Below the pieces are notes generated by a model. That model did no database searches, was not told where the DNA came from, and saw nothing but the letters and a program-made list of their open reading frames with translations. A DNA stretch of 9,048 nucleotides from positions 1-9,048 of the forward strand of contig JAJRRE010000231.1 in NCBI GenBank assembly GCA_024279745.1, read 5' to 3'. This document shows positions 5,494 to 9,048 of this stretch, piece by piece (positions within the stretch are counted from its first letter, which is position 1; every line of letters begins with the position of its first letter). This DNA comes from Alphaproteobacteria bacterium (GTDB lineage: Bacteria > Pseudomonadota > Alphaproteobacteria > Rhizobiales > Hyphomicrobiaceae). Made by a program: the position numbers and the translations under genes.

Positions 5494-6579
5494 TTACCCG
5501 ACCTGGCCGCGGTGGCGCAGATAGTGATCGGCCAGTGCAAGCGCCATCATGGCTTCGCCGACGGGTACGGCGCGGATGCCGACGCACGGATCGTGGCGGC
5601 CCTTGGTGATGATTTCGGTCTCATTGCCGTGCCGGTCGATGGTCTTGCGCGGGGTCAGGATCGAAGACGTCGGCTTGACCGAAAAGCGGCAGACAATGGG
5701 CTGGCCGGTGGAGATGCCGCCGAGTATGCCGCCTGCATGATTGGCGCTATAGGCGGGCTTGCCGTCGGGCCCAAGGGAAATTTCATCGGCATTGTCTTCG
5801 CCCGACAGATTGGCGGCGTCAAAGCCTGAGCCGATCTCAACACCCTTGACGGCATTAATACTCATCATGGCGCTGGCGATATCCTGATCGAGCTTGGCAT
5901 AAACCGGTGCGCCGAGACCGGGAGGCGCGCCTTGCGCTACGATCTCAATAACGGCGCCGGTCGAGGAGCCGGATTTGCGCACACCGTCGAGAAAGCTGGC
6001 CCAGCCTTGCACCGCGTCCTTGTCCGGGCAAAAGAAGGGGTTGGAGTTGACCTCGTCCCACTGCCAATTGTCGCGATTGATTTTATGCGGTCCCATTTGC
6101 ACCAGCGCGCCGCGTATGGTCAGGCCGGGAATAACCTTGCGGGCAATGGCACCGGCGGCCACCCGCATGGCGGTCTCGCGCGCTGAGGATCGCCCGCCGC
6201 CGCGATAGTCGCGAATGCCGTATTTTTCATAATAGGCGAGGTCCGCATGACCGGGGCGAAACTTGTCTTTGATGTCGCCGTAGTCTTTTGAGCGCTGGTC
6301 TTTGTTCTGGATGATGAGCGAAATCGGGGTGCCGGTGGTAACCTGAACGCCGTCGTCATTGGCGAAGACACCGGAATAAATTTCAACCTGGTCGGGTTCC
6401 TGGCGCTGGGTGGTGTAGCGCGACTGGCCCGGACGGCGCTTGTCGAGGAAAACCTGGATCTCTTCTTTCGTGATCGCAATGCCGGGCGGGCAACCATCGA
6501 CGACACAGCCAATCGCGGCCCCGTGACTTTCGCCCCAGGTGGTCACGCGAAACAAATGGCCAAAGGTGTTATGCGACAT
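5494..6579 (-). CDS. aroC: Chorismate synthase
   Basis: AroC removes phosphate from 5-enolpyruvylshikimate-3-phosphate to give chorismate, the branch point to aromatic amino acids, folate and ubiquinone. It needs reduced FMN as a catalytic cofactor. From the ATG at 6577-6579 the protein has 361 residues, the same length as E. coli AroC. Signature regions are present: WGESHGAAIGCVVDGCPPG (15-33, with the active-site His19), RRPGQSRYTTQRQEPD (48-63), RPGHADLAY (108-116, His111), RGGGRSSARETAMRVAAGA (126-144) and GRHDPCVGIRAVPV (327-340). The start is supported by AGGA eight bases upstream; an in-frame TTG at 6606 would add only nine unconserved residues. It shares its strand with the phosphatase and fabI but lies about 760 bases from the phosphatase, so it probably has its own promoter. 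Its 3' end faces hppA. Confidence 0.96.
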   Translation of the reverse strand: MSHNTFGHLFRVTTWGESHGAAIGCVVDGCPPGIAITKEEIQVFLDKRRPGQSRYTTQRQEPDQVEIYSGVFANDDGVQVTTGTPISLIIQNKDQRSKDYGDIKDKFRPGHADLAYYEKYGIRDYRGGGRSSARETAMRVAAGAIARKVIPGLTIRGALVQMGPHKINRDNWQWDEVNSNPFFCPDKDAVQGWASFLDGVRKSGSSTGAVIEIVAQGAPPGLGAPVYAKLDQDIASAMMSINAVKGVEIGSGFDAANLSGEDNADEISLGPDGKPAYSANHAGGILGGISTGQPIVCRFSVKPTSSILTPRKTIDRHGNETEIITKGRHDPCVGIRAVPVGEAMMALALADHYLRHRGQVG

Positions 6580-6610
6580 CGAAGTTTTCCTAATGGTCGT
6601 GGACAATAAG

Positions 6611-6637
6611 GCGTTGAGGCAGGAAAGCGTTGAGGCA
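6611..6637. repeat. 11-base direct repeat upstream of aroC
   Basis: GCGTTGAGGCA occurs at 6611-6621 and again at 6627-6637, a period of 16 bases. It lies 32-58 bases upstream of the aroC ATG, within the expected leader. It could be a paired binding site or a chance duplication. Confidence 0.5.
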
Positions 6638-6666
6638 AGCGTTCATTCGGAGGGTGGCGTAACCCG

Positions 6667-6690
6667 CCAGCGCTGGGTCAGCGCAGCGCT
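6667..6690. repeat. Inverted repeat in the aroC upstream region
   Basis: AGCGCTG (6669-6675) and CAGCGCT (6684-6690) form a perfect 7-bp inverted repeat with an 8-base loop. CCAGCGCTGG (6667-6676) is itself a 10-base palindrome. The repeat lies about 90-110 bases upstream of the aroC ATG, next to the TAAAAT hexamer, where an operator would fit. No regulator can be named. Confidence 0.4.
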
Positions 6691-6832
6691 AATTTTAGTG
6701 CTTACTCGACAGTTTAGCAGATATCACAGTCTTAGAAGTCCCGCTGCCGTGCGGCAAGCCCGCAAAAGTGCAACATTGTAGATGACAACCGGGGCCCCAA
6801 TCGCTTATGAATGACCATTGGATTAATTGATT

Positions 6833-6893
6833 CTTGGTGCGCTGAAGGCTTTAGGTCCCGTTAATGGATGTAAGTCATTGATTTTGCACCAAG
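6833..6893. repeat. Long-loop inverted repeat CTTGGTGC/GCACCAAG
   Basis: CTTGGTGC (6833-6840) is perfectly matched by GCACCAAG (6886-6893), with 45 bases between the arms. Shorter matching pairs lie nearby (AATGAC at 6810-6815 and GTCATT at 6874-6879), so the segment can form alternative folds. It does not resemble a riboswitch I know. Confidence 0.35.
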
Positions 6894-7109
6894 TACCGAT
6901 TGTGTGCAGCGTATCGCGCAGTAACGCGTAACAGACGGCTTGAATAGGGAGTGGGCGCAAGCATTGACGATCATGTGGCCGCCTGCCGCACTGCGTAGAT
7001 ACAGCAAATTGGTTTGATTTACCGCTTGTGTCACTGGTCCCCGCGCCTGTTTAACGGTGCTCTTTTGAGCAGCCGAGATAGGGTCCGACGAAAGCTTTGT
7101 CTTAAAACC

Positions 7110-7275
7110 GATAGCGTGTTCGAACGCTACCGCCCCCCAAGTCGGTGGCAGGTAGAGACGCTATCACCATCAGATTGATCTTTGAGCCATGCGCTGGACG
7201 AGCCTTCGCAAATATCATTCGATCGACTGACACAAGACTAAGAAGGGCCGGAGCTGCCGCTGCTCCGGCCTTTTT
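7110..7275 (+). ncRNA. Candidate structured small RNA ending in a terminator
   Basis: This is a hypothesis from structure only. GATAGCGT (7110-7117) and ACGCTATC (7158-7165) form a perfect 8-bp stem. Inside it CTACC (7127-7131) pairs with GGTAG (7151-7155), and GCC (7132-7134) pairs with GGC (7147-7149). This gives an extended 56-base hairpin. An alternative local hairpin is TAGCGT/ACGCTA (7112-7129). About 80 bases downstream is a strong terminator-like hairpin with a T tract on the + strand, and no believable protein gene lies before it. The 5' end is unknown: TTGTGT (7026-7031) with GTTTAA (7049-7054) 17 bases on is a weak promoter match. It is not tmRNA, RNase P RNA or SRP RNA by the motifs I looked for. 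Confidence 0.3.
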
Positions 7276-7279
7276 ATTT
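7246..7279 (+). terminator. Rho-independent terminator
   Basis: GGCCGGAGC (7246-7254) and GCTCCGGCC (7262-7270) form a perfect 9-bp GC-rich stem with a 7-base loop. TTTTTATTT (7271-7279) follows on the + strand, which is the classical form. The - strand gene ending at 7339 could also use this hairpin, because the - strand sequence after the stem is CTTCTT, a weaker U tract. The better fit is to a + strand transcript of unknown identity. Confidence 0.75.
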
Positions 7280-7280
7280 G

Positions 7281-7300
7281 GCCGGTTGGTCATGACCGGC
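7281..7300. repeat. Small inverted repeat next to the terminator
   Basis: GCCGGT (7281-7286) pairs with ACCGGC (7295-7300) around an 8-base loop. The middle, GGTCATGACC (7288-7297), is also a perfect 10-base palindrome. It lies 38 bases after the stop of the - strand phosphatase gene and may belong to its 3' processing region. No T tract follows on either strand. Confidence 0.35.
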
Positions 7301-7338
7301 GACGGCGCATTTCAACTCTTATATCTGTGACACATCTG

Positions 7339-7941
7339 TCAGAGCCAGCTGATCTGACCGCCGCTAAAACACAGGACCTTGTCTTGCGGCACATCCATAT
7401 GCGGCACTTCCTGACGGTCAAGATCTGGCTGTAGCACCAGGCGATAAGCGCGCATGACGCCGCCATGGGAGACGATCACGCTATTGCGCGTGAGGCTCTG
7501 AAGCCAGCTGCCGACGCGGTGATAAAGCATTTCATAACTCTCGCCATTGGGCGGCACCCAGCCCCATTTATCGGCGGCGCGCGCGGCATTACCAGCGCGG
7601 TCGCTCACCTCGATTTCCGCCAGGGTGTGGCCTTCCCAATCGCCGAAACTGATTTCCTTGAGGCGATCCTCGCAGCGATAATCCTGCGGCGGCAGATTCA
7701 TTTGGGTGCGTGCTATTTCCATAGTCTCACAGGTGCGGGCCATTGGGCTGGCGATGAAGTCAAACTCTTCGGCACGCCCCAGCTTTGTCTCAAGCGCCTG
7801 GCCATTGCGCGCCGCCTGCGCCCGGCCAGTATCATTGAGGGGTTTATCCATGCGCCCTTGTAGGCGCCCTTCAATATTCCAATTGGTCTGGCCGTGGCGA
7901 ACGAAATAAAGGGTTAGTCCGGGGCGGACGGTGTAACTCAT
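7339..7941 (-). CDS. Histidine phosphatase / phosphoglycerate mutase family protein
   Basis: The 200-residue protein has the histidine phosphatase fold. The phospho-accepting His is in RHGQTNWN (residues 15-22, His16) and is followed by the GRLQGRMDKPLNDTGRAQA region (25-43). Further sites are Arg69 in SPMARTCET, Glu98 in the KEISFGDWEG segment, and the second catalytic His159 in VSHGGV. Members include cofactor-dependent phosphoglycerate mutases and many broad phosphatases. The short length and the EISFGDWEG segment suit a GpmB/CobC-like phosphatase at least as well as a glycolytic mutase, so I assign no symbol. The start is uncertain: in-frame ATGs at 7941, 7956 and 7986 all lack a clear ribosome binding site, and a GTG at 8103 would lie upstream of the likely promoter. 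The gene is downstream of fabI and on the same strand, an order seen in other alphaproteobacteria. Confidence 0.85.
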   Translation of the reverse strand: MSYTVRPGLTLYFVRHGQTNWNIEGRLQGRMDKPLNDTGRAQAARNGQALETKLGRAEEFDFIASPMARTCETMEIARTQMNLPPQDYRCEDRLKEISFGDWEGHTLAEIEVSDRAGNAARAADKWGWVPPNGESYEMLYHRVGSWLQSLTRNSVIVSHGGVMRAYRLVLQPDLDRQEVPHMDVPQDKVLCFSGGQISWL

Positions 7942-8035
7942 GGCGTGGACACTCATTGCGGCGCGAGCCGGTGGTGGGAAATTCATAAGGGGCGTGAGGG
8001 GGCAAGGAACAATTGAGACTGTTGCTGGCGAGCTT

Positions 8036-8063
8036 AGCATATCGCGCGTGCCGTCTATCTCAA
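8036..8063 (-). promoter_or_regulatory. Possible sigma-70 promoter for the phosphatase gene
   Basis: Read on the - strand, TTGAGA (8058-8063) is 5 of 6 to the -35 consensus. TATGCT (8036-8041) is 4 of 6 to the -10 box, with a 16-base spacer. It lies in the 203-base gap between the fabI stop and the phosphatase start, and would give a leader of about 90 bases to the ATG at 7941. This argues against the upstream GTG start at 8103. Confidence 0.4.
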
Positions 8064-8144
8064 ATGATCGATCGCAAGGTAAAGGACTGGATTGAGCGGT
8101 CACAGGAACAAGGGGCGATTGTCGCCCGCCCGATGCTCGAAGCT

Positions 8145-8981
8145 TCAGGTCACAGAAATATCGGGCGCATCTTCGTTCTTCATGCCTTGCGTATGATAGC
8201 CCGCATCGACATGATGAATTTCGCCGGTTACGCCGCGTCCCAGATCGGACAGCAAGTAAAGACCGGCTGAGCCAACTTCTTCAATGGTCACGGTGCGGCG
8301 CAACGCCGAGTTATATTCGTTCCATTTCAGGATATAGCGGAAGTCGGAAATGCCGGAGGCGGCGAGCGTCTTGATGGGCCCGGCCGAGATGGCATTGACG
8401 CGAATATTCTGTTTGCCCAGATCCGAAGCCAGATAGCGCACGGAGGCTTCCAGCGCCGCTTTGGCAACGCCCATGACATTATAATGGGGCATGACTTTTT
8501 CGGCGCCGTAATAGGTCAGCGTTACCATTGAGCCGCCGTCGCTCATCAGTTTTTCCGCCCGGTTGGCCAGTGCCGTGAACGAATAGCATGAGATCGACAG
8601 GGACTTGGTGAAGTTGGCCTCGGTGGTGTCGACATAGCGCCCGTCGAGCTCGCTCTTGTCGGCATAGGCAATGGCATGAACGAGGAAATCCAGTTTTCCC
8701 CATTTTTCTTTGATGGTGGCAAAAACCGCATCCATCGACGCGGCATCGGTGACATCGCACGGCAGCACCAGATCGGACCCCAATTTCTCACCGAGCGGAA
8801 TGACCCGTTTTTTGAGCGCGTCGCCTTGATAGGTCAGTGCGATCTCAGCACCTTGCGCGTGGCAGGCCCTGGCAATACCCCAGGCGATGGACCGGCTATT
8901 GGCCACGCCCATGATGAGGCCTCGCTTGCCCTGCATTAACGTTCCTACCGGGACGGCGGGGTCCTGGGTTGCGCCTGTCAT
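8145..8981 (-). CDS. fabI: Enoyl-[acyl-carrier-protein] reductase (NADH)
   Basis: FabI reduces the enoyl-ACP double bond in the last step of each fatty-acid elongation cycle. It is a short-chain dehydrogenase of the FabI type, not FabV or FabK. The 278-residue frame shows the nucleotide-binding GLIMGVANSRSIAWGIA (21-37), the CDVTD segment (75-79), the catalytic Tyr167-x6-Lys174 in YNVMGVAK with a further conserved Tyr157, and AISAGPIKTLAASGISDF (197-214). At the position of E. coli Gly93 (HSIGFA) it has Ala105, followed by Tyr106 in place of Phe94. Two starts are plausible. The ATG at 8981 has AGGA almost touching it. The ATG at 8936 (263 residues) has AGGA six bases upstream, so the shorter protein may be the real one. 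Homologues often begin a few residues before MQGKRG. Upstream, 8982-9048 holds its leader; I saw no strong promoter in it. Confidence 0.95.
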   Translation of the reverse strand: MTGATQDPAVPVGTLMQGKRGLIMGVANSRSIAWGIARACHAQGAEIALTYQGDALKKRVIPLGEKLGSDLVLPCDVTDAASMDAVFATIKEKWGKLDFLVHAIAYADKSELDGRYVDTTEANFTKSLSISCYSFTALANRAEKLMSDGGSMVTLTYYGAEKVMPHYNVMGVAKAALEASVRYLASDLGKQNIRVNAISAGPIKTLAASGISDFRYILKWNEYNSALRRTVTIEEVGSAGLYLLSDLGRGVTGEIHHVDAGYHTQGMKNEDAPDISVT

Positions 8982-9048
8982 GTCCTGTAACTTCCCTAAA
9001 TTGGCTTTGTCAGCGTTGGATTTGGCCGCATCCTACACAAATCCGGGC

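Larger units (their letters stand above)
6580..7338. other. Long intergenic region, no convincing protein gene
   Basis: This 759-base stretch separates aroC from the upstream phosphatase gene and appears less GC-rich than the flanking genes. Only short frames occur (6539-6781 and 7145-7330 on +, 7102-7293 on -), with no recognisable domain and no good ribosome binding site. Near aroC a TAAAAT hexamer on the - strand (6692-6697) could be a -10 box, but the best-spaced -35 (CTGCTA, 6715-6720) is weak. Other structure here includes an 11-base direct repeat, several inverted repeats and the terminator-like hairpin, all listed separately. It may carry the aroC control region plus a + strand small RNA, or be the remnant of an insertion. 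Confidence 0.6.

Noticed and set aside
5071..5609. Protein genes on either strand between hppA and aroC
   Set aside because: The frames run through inverted repeats, overlap each other and aroC, have no domain and no convincing start.
5461..6208. + strand open frames inside aroC (5461-5829, 5932-6186, 5975-6208)
   Set aside because: They are antisense shadows of the strongly conserved chorismate synthase gene.
6539..6781. 80-codon + strand frame starting inside aroC
   Set aside because: It starts antisense in the aroC 5' end, covers its upstream control region and has no recognisable domain.
7118..7125. GTTCGAAC as a tRNA T-loop or part of a two-piece tmRNA
   Set aside because: No acceptor stem, CCA end, anticodon arm or tag-peptide frame ending in an ALAA-type sequence fits around it. 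The bases are explained as a hairpin loop.
7145..7330. Small + strand frame across the terminator hairpin
   Set aside because: Its Ala-rich part is coded by the terminator stem-loop itself, it overlaps a - strand frame of the same kind and lacks a start signal.
7942..8103. 54-residue N-terminal extension of the histidine phosphatase from the GTG at 8103
   Set aside because: A promoter-like sequence lies within it at 8036-8063, and the family fold begins only a few residues after the ATG at 7941.
1..9048. CRISPR array, prophage, transposase, toxin-antitoxin or defence genes
   Set aside because: No regularly spaced repeats with unique spacers, and every convincing protein gene is a housekeeping family.

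Overview
The window looks like chromosomal DNA of an alphaproteobacterium. The gene order (ribBA end, ribH, nusB, thiL, then hppA) is the usual alphaproteobacterial riboflavin/thiamine cluster. The HppA, AroC and FabI proteins have alphaproteobacterial features, and the coding DNA is moderately GC-rich. I cannot assign an order or genus. The DNA between the genes is rich in small palindromic repeats and contains several GANTC sites, the motif methylated by CcrM in this class.

Layout. Bases 2-121 hold the 3' end of a RibBA/RibA-type riboflavin gene, followed on the + strand by ribH (125-697) and nusB (694-1224; ATGA overlap). A 220-base gap filled with TAGAG-ended palindromes separates nusB from thiL (1445-2449). 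A 285-base gap follows, then hppA (2735-4852), a membrane proton pump driven by pyrophosphate. Bases 4853-5493 have no believable gene. They are packed with repeats: five consecutive hairpins, a nested palindromic element, and a second copy of part of the hairpin block. This stretch lies between the convergent hppA and aroC. On the - strand are aroC (5494-6579), a histidine phosphatase/phosphoglycerate-mutase-family gene (7339-7941) and fabI (8145-8981). Between aroC and the phosphatase lie about 760 bases without a convincing protein gene. They include a long imperfect hairpin and a strong terminator-like hairpin with a T tract on the + strand, so an unrecognised small RNA is possible there.

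The genes are mostly housekeeping: riboflavin synthesis (RibBA, RibH), transcription antitermination and rRNA synthesis (NusB), the last step to thiamine diphosphate (ThiL), energy conservation (HppA), the last step to chorismate (AroC) and fatty-acid elongation (FabI). I see no clear new multi-gene system. The unusual material is in the noncoding stretches and in a few protein details: the tandem-repeat acidic tail of RibH, Gly in place of Ala in the HppA pyrophosphate motif, and Ala at the FabI position equivalent to E. coli Gly93.
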